Positions 1 through 8,375 of a stretch of DNA of 64,000 bases are shown piece after piece. The notes below the pieces were generated by a model. The model searched no databases, was not told the origin of the DNA, and saw only the letters and a list, made by a program, of their open reading frames with translations. The stretch is from contig CBDEGR010000002.1 of NCBI GenBank assembly GCA_965237895.1, forward strand, positions 1 through 64,000, in the 5' to 3' direction. How positions within the stretch are numbered: position 1 is the stretch's first letter; each line of letters opens with the position of its first letter. The stretch is from CBDEGR01 sp965237895 (GTDB taxonomy: Bacteria > Acidobacteriota > Terriglobia > UBA7540 > JAPUME01). Made by a program: the position numbers and the translations under genes.

Positions 1-1
1 C

Positions 2-232
2 TACGTCGATCCGGGCAAAGATACCGACACCGAACTGCGCTCCTGGGGCGCGGCGCACGAGTGGCTCTGGAGGGCCTTGCGGGGGAAAGGTATCCAGGTT
101 CGTGCCGTCGTAATTGGAGCGGATCATACCGCCACAAGGCGGTCCAAGGCGGCGCTCCAGAGCTGGAGCAAGGGAGCGGGGAACAGGGCGAACAAAGAAC
201 GGCAGGGCCGACCCAGGATGACCCGCCGGTGA
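2..232 (+). CDS. Unknown protein, C-terminal end only
   Basis: An open frame enters from the left edge and ends at TGA 230-232, giving about 76 residues. It begins YVDPGKDTDTELRSWGAAHE, continues through a mixed alpha/beta-looking stretch (KGIQVRAVVIGAD) and ends in a basic tail rich in Arg and Lys. Its stop overlaps the GTG of the next gene (GTGA), the usual sign of translational coupling. I do not recognise the family. In this setting it is probably an accessory or mobilisation protein of the integrated element, but that rests only on location. Confidence 0.5.
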   Translation, partial: YVDPGKDTDTELRSWGAAHEWLWRALRGKGIQVRAVVIGADHTATRRSKAALQSWSKGAGNRANKERQGRPRMTRR

Positions 233-435
233 AGGCCGAAATGCAGTACATCGAGAACGCTCTTGTGAAGTTGGACACGGCGATCGTTGCGAAGTACGGC
301 GGGGTTAAGGGAATCTCAAAACGGTTGATCGAATTGAAAACACTTCCCAGGTCGAAGGGCGCAACCGGAGTCTCGATCGACGGCTACGAGACGTGGGTTT
401 CGCGTCGTTTGAGGATGCTGGATGCAGACCTATGA
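229..435 (+). CDS. Small hypothetical protein of the mobile element
   Basis: A 68-residue protein starting at GTG 229, which overlaps the preceding stop by four bases (GTGA). An alternative ATG lies at 241. The sequence (MKAEMQYIENALVKLDTAIV...) looks like a soluble helical protein, with a basic second half ending in RRLRMLDADL. No known motif is visible. The coupled start and sensible amino-acid composition support a real gene rather than a chance frame. About 400 bases without a convincing gene follow, holding repeats. Confidence 0.5.
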   Translation: MKAEMQYIENALVKLDTAIVAKYGGVKGISKRLIELKTLPRSKGATGVSIDGYETWVSRRLRMLDADL

Positions 436-520
436 AACGCACAAATGGAGTCCCCATAAGCGGTGCCATACAGGACTGTTTTTGCTGCGCCCCGTGCACG
501 ATGCCCGTGCCGATCCAGAT

Positions 521-730
521 TGTCACACGCTCAGGGGGGGAGTGTGACACGATTCGGCGAGTCGGTGTGACATGACTCATTTTTCTATCTCGTTGTCCCA
601 CTGCAGCATGTCGGCAATAGCCCGGCCAGCCCGTGCCGCACCAGCGGAAAAGGGCAGGACGGGAGCGACCCCCCCCTTTTTGTCGCTGTATCGGCAAACG
701 GGGAGGGGGGGTGTGACAGGCGGTGTGACA
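521..730. repeat. Five copies of the octamer GTGTGACA
   Basis: The octamer GTGTGACA occurs at 542-549, 565-572, 711-718 and 723-730. Its inverse TGTCACAC lies at 521-528, so the first two copies form an inverted pair with a 13-base spacer. They sit in the 400-base gene-poor stretch before the coupling ATPase gene. Clustered short repeats of this kind in mobile elements are usually iterons, transfer-origin sites or operators. Which of these applies cannot be decided from the sequence. Confidence 0.6.
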
Positions 731-765
731 TCGCCCACCCCCCTTTTCAGGGGTCGCTCCCGTCC
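657..765. repeat. 16-bp inverted repeat with a competing internal hairpin
   Basis: GGACGGGAGCGACCCC at 657-672 is perfectly complementary to 750-765 across a 77-base loop that contains two GTGTGACA copies. Inside the loop, GTCGCT at 682-687 can instead pair with AGCGAC at 664-669. The left arm therefore has two mutually exclusive partners. Runs of C and G (670-677, 705-711, 738-743) flank these elements. The structure ends about 70 bases before the ribosome binding site of the coupling ATPase gene. A role in controlling that gene or in transfer is inference. Confidence 0.5.
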
Positions 766-834
766 GATTTATCCCTGCGGGAAGGCTCCGGACACCGACC
801 ACAAGCGGGCGCTGACGCGCCGGAGGCAAGTCCC

Positions 835-2877
835 ATGAAAATGGCGCTATCCGATCCTGATCTCTGCCGGGCTGTGCTGCTCTGTATGGGGTTTCATCTA
901 CCGGCCCTTCCCCATGCCCGGCGACGATCCGGTGCTCGACCTGGTGCTCTATCACACCCCCAGCTTCTACGGCTGGATCGTCCGCTGGTATTACGCCGCC
1001 CCCGCCGTCGCCCTCATTGTCGGCGGGCTTGTTCTTATCTCGGTCTGGCGGGTCTGGTTTGAGACATGGGGTAGCAATTTAACTGCCTTCAAATTGCTGC
1101 CACCCTGGCCCCTTTCTCCCGACAAAGACGCCGGGCCGGGCATCGTTGTCGGGGAGGTTCACCACCCGGTAAAGCCCGTCGAAATCAGCAATCCATCATG
1201 GCTCATTATCCCGGAGCGCGGCCTCTACACCGGAGTGGCCATCTTCGGGGCCGTGGGTTCCGGCAAGACCTCGGCTTGCATGCACCCGTTCGCCCAACAA
1301 ATCTTGTCCTGGCAGGCAGGCAATCCTCAGCGCCGGGCGGCCGGCCTGATCCTGGAAGTCAAGGGCGACTTCTGCCATGACATCCGGAGAATCCTGGCCG
1401 ATGCGGGCCGGGAGGAAGACTACATCGAGCTGGGCATGGAGGGAAGCTTTCAGTGGAATCCACTCTCGACAAAGTGGCTCGATTCCTACTCGCTGGCCTA
1501 CACCATTTCCTCACTTTTGAATCAACTCTTCGGCAAGGGCAAGGAGCCGTTCTGGCAACAGGCTTACACCAACCTGGTCCGCTGGATCATCGAACTCTAC
1601 CGGGTCTTTCCCGGCCAGTGGGTCACCTTGCAGCAGGTCTACCACTGCGCCATCGACAAGGAACTGTTCGCGGCCAAGATCAAACAGGCCGAGGCGTTCG
1701 TCCGTGAGCTTCAACAGGGAACACTGGTTATTTCCACCAAGGATTACACGAGCAACGTGCTGGCGCTGGGCGACGGGAACTGGCAAATGAACAAACAGGA
1801 TGATACCTTTCAGGCGTACCACTCTCCGTCGCTCGAATCCCAGCTCAAAGAACTCCAAATCGACTATCAGGTGCAGTGGACCGAGAGCGTAAGGTCCTCA
1901 GAGATTCGGCAGCGGGTCGAAGCCGTCAATCGCTGGTATCAACACGACTGGCGGATGATCGACAACAAAATCCGGTCGAGCATCGTCGAAGGTATCTCCG
2001 TTTTCTTGTCCATATTCGACCTGCCGGACGTGGCGCGAGTGTTCTGTCCACCACCGCCCCCGGAGAAGGCGGCGGCGCGCAGAGCGGCAATAGAGAGCCA
2101 CATCAAGACGAACAGCCGGGACTGGGAACGAGAGTGCGCCAGAGCTTACCGCCCCTCGATGAGCTGATCGAGTCGGGCAAGGTGCTGGCCCTGAACATGC
2201 CCGCCGGCACCAACCCGGCGCTGGCCCGAGCTGTAGGCGTAATGCTCAAAAACGCCTGGCTGCAATCGCTCCTGCGGCGGCCGGCGCAGATGAAGGCAGC
2301 GCCGGATCAATACTTCCGGCCCGCCGTGTTCATCTGCGACGAATACCAGGCGTTCGCATCGGTCGGTGAGGACGATCCCTCCGGCGACGAGAAATCCTTC
2401 GCCCTCACCCGGCAGTGCCGCTGCATCCCGATCGTCGCCACCCAATCTATCTCCTCGCTGCGGTCGGTGCTCGGCAGCTCGGAAGCCTGGCGCACCCTTC
2501 TGCAAACCCTGCGCACCCGGATATTCCTTTCCTTGAGCGACGACGCCAGTGCTCAAATCGCCTCGGCGCTGTGCGGGCAGGTCGCCAAGATCAAACCCTC
2601 CTACACCATCACCGAATCAGCCAAGCAAAGCGAGGTATCAATGCTTTCGGCCCAGGCCGGAGGCGGCCAGGGCAGCGTAGGGGCCAGCAAATCTTTCCGC
2701 GAGCAACGCGAGGCGGTGTTTCAGCCCCGCGAGTTTGCCCTGCTCTCCAACTGCCAGGCCATCTGCCTGCCCTACGACGGCGCTCAGTCGCTCTCCCCAA
2801 CCCGCGTGTACCTCAAGCCGCATTACCTGCCCCGCATGCTTCCTTACTGGCGGGCGAAGGCCGAGGGGAAGCTATGA
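835..2877 (+). pseudogene. VirD4/TraD-like type IV coupling ATPase, frameshifted
   Basis: Coupling proteins bring DNA to the conjugation channel at the inner membrane. ATG 835 follows GGAGG at 822-826, but an extra A in AAAA (838-841) shifts it out of frame. Read past that, the N-terminus is MKWRYPILISAGL... with two membrane segments, then Walker A GAVGSGKTS at about 1247-1273. The frame then runs to a stop at 2165-2167. The second half lies in another frame and carries LPPLDELIESGKVLALNMPA, Walker B AVFICDEYQAF and the family segment PIVATQSISSLRS. The second shift lies somewhere in 2055-2150, possibly at the C run 2057-2061. The last stop overlaps the next ATG (ATGA). Either the gene is dead or the sequence has two one-base errors. 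Confidence 0.8.
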
Positions 2878-3830
2878 GCGACGACAGCCTGGAGTTGCTC
2901 AAACCGTTCCTGCCCGGCCTGGAGGATGTTCTGGAGGACCCGGAAGTGAGCGAGATCATGATTAACGGGCCGCACAACGTATGGATCGAAGGGCATGGGA
3001 AACTCTATTCCCACGAGGCCCCGCTGCTGACCGCCTCAGCTCTGAATCGGGCGGCTATCCATATCGCCCGGCCGCTCGGCCTGGATCCGGCCACGGCCCC
3101 CATCGTCGATGCCCGCCTGGAAGACGGATCGCGTGTGGCGATCTGTGTTCCGCCGGCGAGCCCGAAGGTAGCGATCACCGTGCGGCGCTTTGGCAAACGG
3201 GCATTCTCGGCGGCGGACCTGGTCGAACAAGGCGCACTTCCCGAAAACGTGCGGAGCGAAGCCGAGCGGGTGCTGTACTCCCGGCGCAACATCCTGGTTT
3301 CAGGCGGCACCGGATCAGGCAAGACCACTCTGCTGAACGCGCTCATTGAATTGCTACCCGATGACGAACGCATCGTCACCATCGAGGACACCTTGGAGCT
3401 TCGCATCGAGCACTCCAATTGCGTCCGCTTCGAGGCTCGTGGGCTGGCAACAGGAGCCGTGACGATCCGGGACCTGGTGCGCCACGCCTTGCGCCACCGC
3501 CCGGATCACATCGTGGTGGGCGAGGTGCGCGGCGGGGAAGCCGCTGATCTGCTCCAGGCCCTCAACACCGGACACGGCGGCTCGCTCACCACCGTGCACG
3601 CCAACAACGCCGAATCGGCCTTGTCACGGCTCGCCAGTTGCGCCATGCAGGGCGGCGGGGAGCTTCCCTGGGAGGTCACCTGCCGGGGTGTGGTGGACGG
3701 CATTGCGATGGTGATTCACATGACCCGGCGCGAGGGACGGCGCTTCGTGGAGGAAGCGCTGCGCGTCGAAGGGTTACGACGCGCCACAGAACCGCTGGCT
3801 CATCGAGCCGATCAGGAGGGAACACAATGA
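2874..3830 (+). CDS. VirB11/CpaF-type secretion ATPase
   Basis: A 318-residue hexameric ATPase of the type that powers type IV transfer machines at the inner membrane. Visible are Walker A GGTGSGKT (residues 144-151), the acidic box around TIEDTLEL, Walker B VGEVRGGE (215-222) and the His box GHGGSLTTVHA (233-243). The start overlaps the stop of the coupling ATPase (ATGA), as in many conjugation operons. The last 20 residues (LRRATEPLAHRADQEGTQ) look out of frame. From 3775 another frame reads YDAPQNRWLIEPIRREH to a stop at 3835-3837, which fits the family better. One extra base near 3771-3775 would explain this. The ATPase core is intact. Confidence 0.85.
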   Translation: MSDDSLELLKPFLPGLEDVLEDPEVSEIMINGPHNVWIEGHGKLYSHEAPLLTASALNRAAIHIARPLGLDPATAPIVDARLEDGSRVAICVPPASPKVAITVRRFGKRAFSAADLVEQGALPENVRSEAERVLYSRRNILVSGGTGSGKTTLLNALIELLPDDERIVTIEDTLELRIEHSNCVRFEARGLATGAVTIRDLVRHALRHRPDHIVVGEVRGGEAADLLQALNTGHGGSLTTVHANNAESALSRLASCAMQGGGELPWEVTCRGVVDGIAMVIHMTRREGRRFVEEALRVEGLRRATEPLAHRADQEGTQ

Positions 3831-3925
3831 CGGGTAGGGCGATGACGGCAGAGGAATACCACCGCCGCTTTGCCGATCAGATCATCGAGCAGATCCAACG
3901 TGACGCCGAGTGTGAGTGGGACTAA
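3827..3925 (+). pseudogene. Short ORF, possible remnant of an ArdC-like antirestriction gene
   Basis: A 32-residue frame from ATG 3827, or ATG 3842, ends at TAA 3923-3925. The core EEYHRRFADQIIEQIQ resembles the first helix of ArdC/zincin antirestriction proteins, which many conjugative elements carry directly after transfer genes. The reading then ends in AECEWD and a stop, where a full protein would continue for hundreds of residues. I infer a truncated remnant; a genuine micro-protein is possible. The resemblance is from memory and short, so confidence is low. Confidence 0.35.
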
Positions 3926-3997
3926 CGACACAATCGCAACGGACTCTCCGCGCGGAGTTCTCCCTGGTGGTTTTGTATGGAGAGTAGGGAGGGAATA

Positions 3998-4219
3998 ATG
4001 AGCCTGGACACAGAAGCGACGGATGCCCCGATCACGGTGAAGGCCGCCGCCCGATTCTTGGGCGTCAGCCCCTCGCTGGTGTATGCTTACGTGGAGCGAA
4101 GGCAGATTCCCCATTACCGCATGATGGGCCGCTCGATCCGCTTCCGATTGTCGGAGCTGGTCGAGTGGCGTCAACAATTTCATGTCAATGGAGGAATCGA
4201 TGAACAACAAGACAGGTAG
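3998..4219 (+). CDS. Excisionase-like helix-turn-helix protein
   Basis: A 73-residue protein starting at ATG 3998 behind a strong ribosome binding site (GGGAGGG, 3987-3993). The segment TVKAAARFLGVSPSLVYAYV is a MerR/Xis-type helix-turn-helix, followed by the typical RQIPHYRMMGRSIRFRLSELVEW wing. Such proteins bind near attachment sites and steer the integrase toward excision, or act as small regulators. The gene directly precedes and overlaps the integrase start (ATG 4200), a common xis-int arrangement. Excisionase is the likely role by context; a transcription regulator cannot be ruled out. Confidence 0.75.
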   Translation: MSLDTEATDAPITVKAAARFLGVSPSLVYAYVERRQIPHYRMMGRSIRFRLSELVEWRQQFHVNGGIDEQQDR

Positions 4220-5364
4220 ACCCAGAAATACATCGGGTAGCCTCTACCTCCGGCGCGATTCACGCGTCTGGTGGATGAGCTACCGGGACCACAGCGGAAA
4301 GTTCAGACAGGAGTCGACCGGTGAGAGGGAAAGAGGCGAAGCCGAGAAGGTGATGCGTAAGCGGTTGGTGGCTCGCGACGAGGGGCTGCTGCCGAGTGCC
4401 GCGCCGAGACGGTGGGATCAGCTTCAACCAGTGGGCGGACTGGTTCCTGGAGAAGCGCTCTCAACCGCCCTTCCGGAGCGAGAAGACCCATCTACAAAAC
4501 CTCGGCGCGCTGAAGCTCCTCAGGCCTCGGTTCGGCGCGAACCGACTCTCGGACATCACACCGGAGGAGATCGAATCGTATCTGATGACGAGATTGAACA
4601 CCGGCAAGCGGGTGCACACTAAGATGGGGCTGCAACTTCGCGGTCGGCTCAAGCCGGCCACCGTGCATCAGGAGTTTCGCGTCCTGCGACGCATCCTGAA
4701 CGTGGCGGTGAAGAAGCGGCGGCTTGCGGTCAATCCGTGCAGTGGGGTGGAGTTTCCGGTCCCGTTGGCGGGTACGACGCGCAAGCCGCACTATCTGAGT
4801 GCCTCGGAGCAGGTTCGGCTGGAGGCCTGCGCAGCTCCGTACCTGCGCAACATCATCGTGATCATGGTGGAGATGGGGCTGCGGCCCTATCGCGAGTTGA
4901 TCCCGATGCGGAAGCAACAGGTGGATATGCAGAACGGGATCGTGCATCTGCCGGATTCCAAGACGGTGAACGGCATCGCGGACATGCCGATGACGGAGCG
5001 AGCTTGCGAAGCGTTCGCCTCGCAGATGAAGCAGAGCGGCGATTCCGACTACCTGTTCCCGAGCCCGCGGAGGAACTCGCGCAAGCCGCACATCGCGCCG
5101 GTGAGCAAGCTCTGGAACCGGACGCTGCAGCGCGCCGGGCTGCCGCATTTTTCGTTATACGAGTTGCGCCATACGTTTGCGACCCGGCTCAGCGCCGGTG
5201 GGGTGGCGGATCATTTCGTGACGCAGATGCTGCGGCAAGGCGATTCGCAGGTGTTCAAGCGCTACAGCCAGGCGAAGCTGAACATGATGCGGGAAGCGCT
5301 GTCGAAGCTGGACCGGCAGGCGAACGAGCACGGCGCGACTTGCTTTACGGCACTGGCCAGTTAG
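4200..5364 (+). pseudogene. Tyrosine recombinase (integrase), frameshifted
   Basis: The start is ATG 4200, five bases after GGAGG. The N-terminal part (GSLYLRRDSRVWWMSYRDHSG) is an Arm-type DNA-binding domain typical of phage and ICE integrases. Around 4396-4420 the frame changes: the first frame reads APRRWDQLQPV, the second PRRDGGISFNQWADWFLEKR, which continues the family sequence. One extra base there would explain it. The second frame holds the SAM-like core-binding domain and the catalytic domain with Arg in EMGLRPYRELIPM, the ELRHTFATRL box and nucleophile Tyr in QVFKRYSQ. It ends 85 bases before the tRNA 3' end, its presumed target. As written, no full-length enzyme is made. Confidence 0.8.
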
Positions 5365-5449
5365 GGCCAGTTATTTGACGGTTTCTTTACGTTTCCGTCT
5401 TCCGCAACGAGAGGAAAGAAATACAAGTGCTGAAAACAAAGAAGTTAAA

Positions 5450-5526
<77 letters not shown>

Positions 5527-5675
5527 ATTGATCATCGGTCCACAACCCTCATCCTACCATCTCCGCCCCACTGGGCATAGAACCCCGCACCAGCCCCTAC
5601 CGCCCGATCCATGCCGCGTGCCTCGCTCCGCCCGTCCCGCTCAACAACTCTGAAATGCTACAATGATCAAGGAGC

Positions 5676-5777
5676 GTGCCTGTGGTATCCATCGCCCGCA
5701 AAAACCTCTTTCATGAGAAAATTCGCTTCCTCATCGCGCTGGCCGGCATTCAATTCTCCGTGCTACTGATTACCATT
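5676..5777 (+). pseudogene. N-terminal stump of a DevC/MacB-like ABC transporter permease
   Basis: GTG 5676 follows AAGGAG (5669-5674). The first 34 residues, including IARKNLFHEKIRFLIALAG and then FSVLLITI, match the conserved cytoplasmic start and first membrane helix of DevC/FtsX-type exporter permeases. The likeness ends abruptly at about 5777. After that the frame runs into the antisense of a hydrolase fragment and stops at 5897. The rest of the gene (usually near 400 residues) is missing, so this is the remnant of a deletion. Confidence 0.6.
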
Positions 5778-5963
5778 AGAAGAGGCCAGCCGCAAAAGAA
5801 CGTGCTCCAAAAGTTCCGGATAGGAGAGAGGACGATCAGGAGGATAGCGCAGCACCTGAACATCGAAGGTGGCGGGCAGGGTTTCGAGAAACGGTAGAAA
5901 CAACCGGCCGGTCCCGTCGAGACCCGGCAGCAACACCAATCTCAATTCGCCGGATGAAGCCAC
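5763..5963 (-). pseudogene. N-terminal stump of an alpha/beta hydrolase
   Basis: From GTG 5963 on the minus strand the protein starts MASSGELRLVLLPGLDGTGR and continues with LFLPFLETLPATFDVQVLRY. The LLPGLDGTG turn and following strand are typical of the first third of small alpha/beta hydrolases. The nucleophile elbow (GxSxG) and everything after it are absent. The likeness ends near 5780 and the frame stops at 5763. It meets the permease stump tail to tail, which points to one deletion that removed the 3' ends of two convergent genes. Confidence 0.6.
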
Positions 5964-6019
5964 TGGTATTCCCCCATCCCAGTCGAGTGATCCCGAAACC
6001 TATGGGTCGCCCAATATCC

Positions 6020-7159
6020 TCAGACAGAGCTTAACGCTTGCGACAGGTCGGCCAGCAGGTCCTCGACGTCTTCAAGTCCCACCGAGAGGCGCAGGAGGCT
6101 GTCGGTGACGCCCAAACGGTCCCGCAGGTCGGCCGGCATGCTGGAGTGGGACATGGTCGCCGGGTGGGAGAGGATCGGTTCCACCCCGCCCAGGCTGCCG
6201 GTCAAGACGAATATCTTCACCGCTTCGGCCACCTTGCGGGCCGCGTCCGCCGAGCCGACGTCGAAGCTGACCATTCCGCCGAAGCCTTCCATCTGTTTTT
6301 CCACCAGCTCTCGATCGGGGTGCCCCGGCAGGCCCGGATAAAATACCTTCTTCACTTTCGGATGCTCTTCCAGAAATTCGGCCACCGCCCAGGCATTCTT
6401 CGAATGCCGTCGCATACGCACCGGCAGCGTCTTCACGCCACGCAGCACCAGCCAGCAATCGAACGGGCCGAGGACGGCTCCGGCGGATTTCTGGAACATG
6501 TGAACCCGCGCCGCCAACTCTTCATCTTTGACCACCACAGCCCCGCCGATGCCGTCGCTGTGGCCGTTCAGGTACTTGGTCGTGCTGTGGACGGCTACGT
6601 CCGTGCCCCACTCGAGCGGCCTCTGGAGATAGGGCGTCATAAAGGTGTTGTCGGCGGCGAGCAACGCCCCCTGCTGGTGGGCCAGCTCGGCGCAGGCGGC
6701 AAGGTCCGTGACGGCCATCAAGGGATTCGAGGGCGTCTCAACAAAGAGCAGGCGTGTCGTGGGCCGGAAGGCCTTTTCTAAGGATTTAAGATCCGTCGCG
6801 TCCGCATAGCTCACCGAAATACCTGCGTTTTTCACGATCTGTTCCAGCAGCCGGTAGGTGCCGCCGTAGATATCCTGGGCCGCGAGGAGGTGGTCACCTG
6901 CCTTGAGCAGGCTGAAGGCAGCATGCGTGGCCGCTACGCCCGAGGCGAAGGCGAAACCGTGAGCTCCCCCCTCCAGGTGAGCCAGGCATTTTTCGAGCGC
7001 CGCCCGCGTGGGATTTCCCGACCGCGAATAGCTATACTCCCGCTCCCTGCCCACCCCCTCATAGGCGAAGATCGAGGTCTGGTAGATGGGGACCACGACG
7101 GCGCCCGTGGCCGGGTCCGGCTCTTGGCCGACGTGAATGGCATCTGTCGAGAAACCCAT
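6020..7159 (-). CDS. Cys/Met metabolism PLP enzyme (cystathionine gamma-synthase/lyase family)
   Basis: A 379-residue enzyme of the trans-sulfuration family, which makes or breaks C-S bonds in cysteine and methionine metabolism in the cytosol. Family signatures are YSYSRSGNPTRAALE near the N-terminus, the substrate-loop motif SNPLMAV, the aspartate in LAADNTF and the PLP lysine in HSTTKYLNGHSD. SHPATMSHSS near the C-terminus fits gamma-lyase and gamma-synthase members. The start ATG 7159 follows GGAAGGAG; a longer frame upstream lacks a better site. Substrate choice (O-acylhomoserine, cystathionine or methionine) cannot be read from sequence alone. It stands alone and is not in an operon with other sulfur genes. 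Confidence 0.85.
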   Translation of the reverse strand: MGFSTDAIHVGQEPDPATGAVVVPIYQTSIFAYEGVGREREYSYSRSGNPTRAALEKCLAHLEGGAHGFAFASGVAATHAAFSLLKAGDHLLAAQDIYGGTYRLLEQIVKNAGISVSYADATDLKSLEKAFRPTTRLLFVETPSNPLMAVTDLAACAELAHQQGALLAADNTFMTPYLQRPLEWGTDVAVHSTTKYLNGHSDGIGGAVVVKDEELAARVHMFQKSAGAVLGPFDCWLVLRGVKTLPVRMRRHSKNAWAVAEFLEEHPKVKKVFYPGLPGHPDRELVEKQMEGFGGMVSFDVGSADAARKVAEAVKIFVLTGSLGGVEPILSHPATMSHSSMPADLRDRLGVTDSLLRLSVGLEDVEDLLADLSQALSSV

Positions 7160-7367
7160 ATTCCTACTCCTTCCCCCCACTTCTTTCAAAGTTCCCTGCG
7201 AAGACCTCTGCCGGGGCCTATAAATCTTCCCTGACAAAGACTTCCCGAATCCGAGACAAGGGCCAAACCGAAAGGGTATAATAAGGCATCTAAGCAATCG
7301 ATATGCCAAAGGGGCTGCTTCTCCTTAACGTTGGAGGGACAGCAATAGAAGCCCGGAGTCTTTGTTT

Positions 7368-7772
7368 ATGAAATTGAAACCAATGAACTTAAAAATAATG
7401 GCCGGCTCTATTATTCTGACTCTGGCGGTCGCCGCAGTGGCGCTCGCCTTACCTCAAAAAAAACGGGTGTCTGAGGACACGACCATCACCGTCATCGTCA
7501 AAGACCGGGAGACGGAAAAGCCCATCAGGAACGCCCAGCTTACCCTCCGCTTCAAAGACTCCGGGAAAGGGGTGTTCAACCGGCGCAAGAGGCGCTCCTG
7601 GACTGGCAAGACGAATTCGAGGGGATTCTACCGCTTCAAGTTCGTCCACCAGGGGCAGTTGGTCCTCTTCGTCACCGCAGAGCACTACCAAGCCTTCGGC
7701 GAAGAGTACGAAATCTACGAAGAGGAAGCAAGCATCGAAGTCGGCATGAAAAGACCGAAGCCCCTTCTTTAA
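7368..7772 (+). CDS. Small secreted protein with a predicted beta-sandwich domain
   Basis: A 134-residue protein from ATG 7368; an in-frame TTG lies at 7362. A Lys-containing N-terminus precedes a hydrophobic stretch (IMAGSIILTLAVAAVALALP) that looks like a signal peptide or anchor. The remainder (TITVIVKDRETEKPIRNAQL, then TNSRGFYRFKF) resembles the carboxypeptidase-regulatory-like / Big-type fold found in many Acidobacteriota exported proteins. No catalytic residues are evident. Function unknown. It is monocistronic and followed by a 210-base spacer with DnaA-box-like sites. Confidence 0.65.
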   Translation: MKLKPMNLKIMAGSIILTLAVAAVALALPQKKRVSEDTTITVIVKDRETEKPIRNAQLTLRFKDSGKGVFNRRKRRSWTGKTNSRGFYRFKFVHQGQLVLFVTAEHYQAFGEEYEIYEEEASIEVGMKRPKPLL

Positions 7773-7784
7773 TTTTAATTTTCC

Positions 7785-7913
7785 TTTTTCACATTTCAAC
7801 CCGATCCTTGTTGCTCCAAACTGGTGCAAAGAGGGAAATCTCTTTACCGGTGATGGCATTACCGCCCACCGGGGCCCGCTTATCCACAAACTTTTCAACA
7901 AATCTGTGGATAA
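7785..7913. promoter_or_regulatory. Cluster of DnaA boxes next to an AT-rich stretch
   Basis: TTATCCACA at 7880-7888 and its inverse TGTGGATAA at 7905-7913 are perfect 9-mers of the bacterial DnaA box, facing each other over 16 bases. TTTTTCACA at 7785-7793 fits the looser TTWTNCACA form. A T-rich tract (7766-7793) adjoins. The sites lie between the end of the small secreted-protein gene and the end of cutA, that is, between convergent genes. This could be part of a replication origin or a DnaA-titration site. dnaA itself is not in the window. Confidence 0.5.
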
Positions 7914-7983
7914 CCTCCTAGGTAATTTGTAGAATTCCCGCCGGCGTTTTGGAAAGAAGCCCTTGCGCGGTGGGGGATTTCGC

Positions 7984-8310
7984 CTACCTCTCTTCCCTCA
8001 CGCTCTCCGCCAGCCAGTTCAAATACTTTTCCGACCCCTCGGCAATCGGCAGGCAGATCACTTCCGGCGTGTCATAGCTGTGGAGCCGTTCGACTTCCCC
8101 GCGCAGGGCCCCGACCCTCTTCTGCTCGGTCTTCATTACCATCAAATACTCCTGCTCGTCTTCCACTTTCCCCTCCCACCGGTAGACGGAGCGAACCGGC
8201 CCCAGGATATTCACACAAGCCGCCAGCCGCTTTTCGACCAGCGAGCGGGCGATTTTTCCGCACTCTTCGGGTGAGCCCGCCGTCACCAAGACTACGACTT
8301 TGTCGGTCAC
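7984..8310 (-). CDS. cutA: CutA1 divalent-cation tolerance family protein
   Basis: A 108-residue protein of the trimeric CutA family. The family is linked to copper and divalent-metal tolerance, though its biochemical role remains uncertain. Family blocks are VLVTAGSPEECGKIARSLVE, RLAACVNILGPVRSVYRWEG and KVEDEQEYLMVMKT, and the end reads PIAEGSEKYLNWL. The length is normal. It runs opposite to the phosphoglucomutase gene, with about 65 bases between the two starts, which presumably holds divergent promoters. Confidence 0.9.
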   Translation of the reverse strand: MTDKVVVLVTAGSPEECGKIARSLVEKRLAACVNILGPVRSVYRWEGKVEDEQEYLMVMKTEQKRVGALRGEVERLHSYDTPEVICLPIAEGSEKYLNWLAESVREER

Positions 8311-8375
8311 CTGCTTCGCCTCCCCGTTCCGTTTGAGTTGCCTGGAAACAGCGGCAAAGATACAATAGGGTGGCC

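Noticed and set aside
393..838. Two short plus-strand open frames (393-575 and 572-838)
   Set aside because: Composition is Arg/Pro/Gly-rich without pattern, there is no ribosome binding site, and the region is full of repeats and homopolymer runs.
2041..2167. Programmed -1 frameshift in the coupling ATPase gene
   Set aside because: No X-XXY-YYZ slippery heptamer in the right frame was found between 2041 and 2167, and the gene has another plain indel at 838-841.
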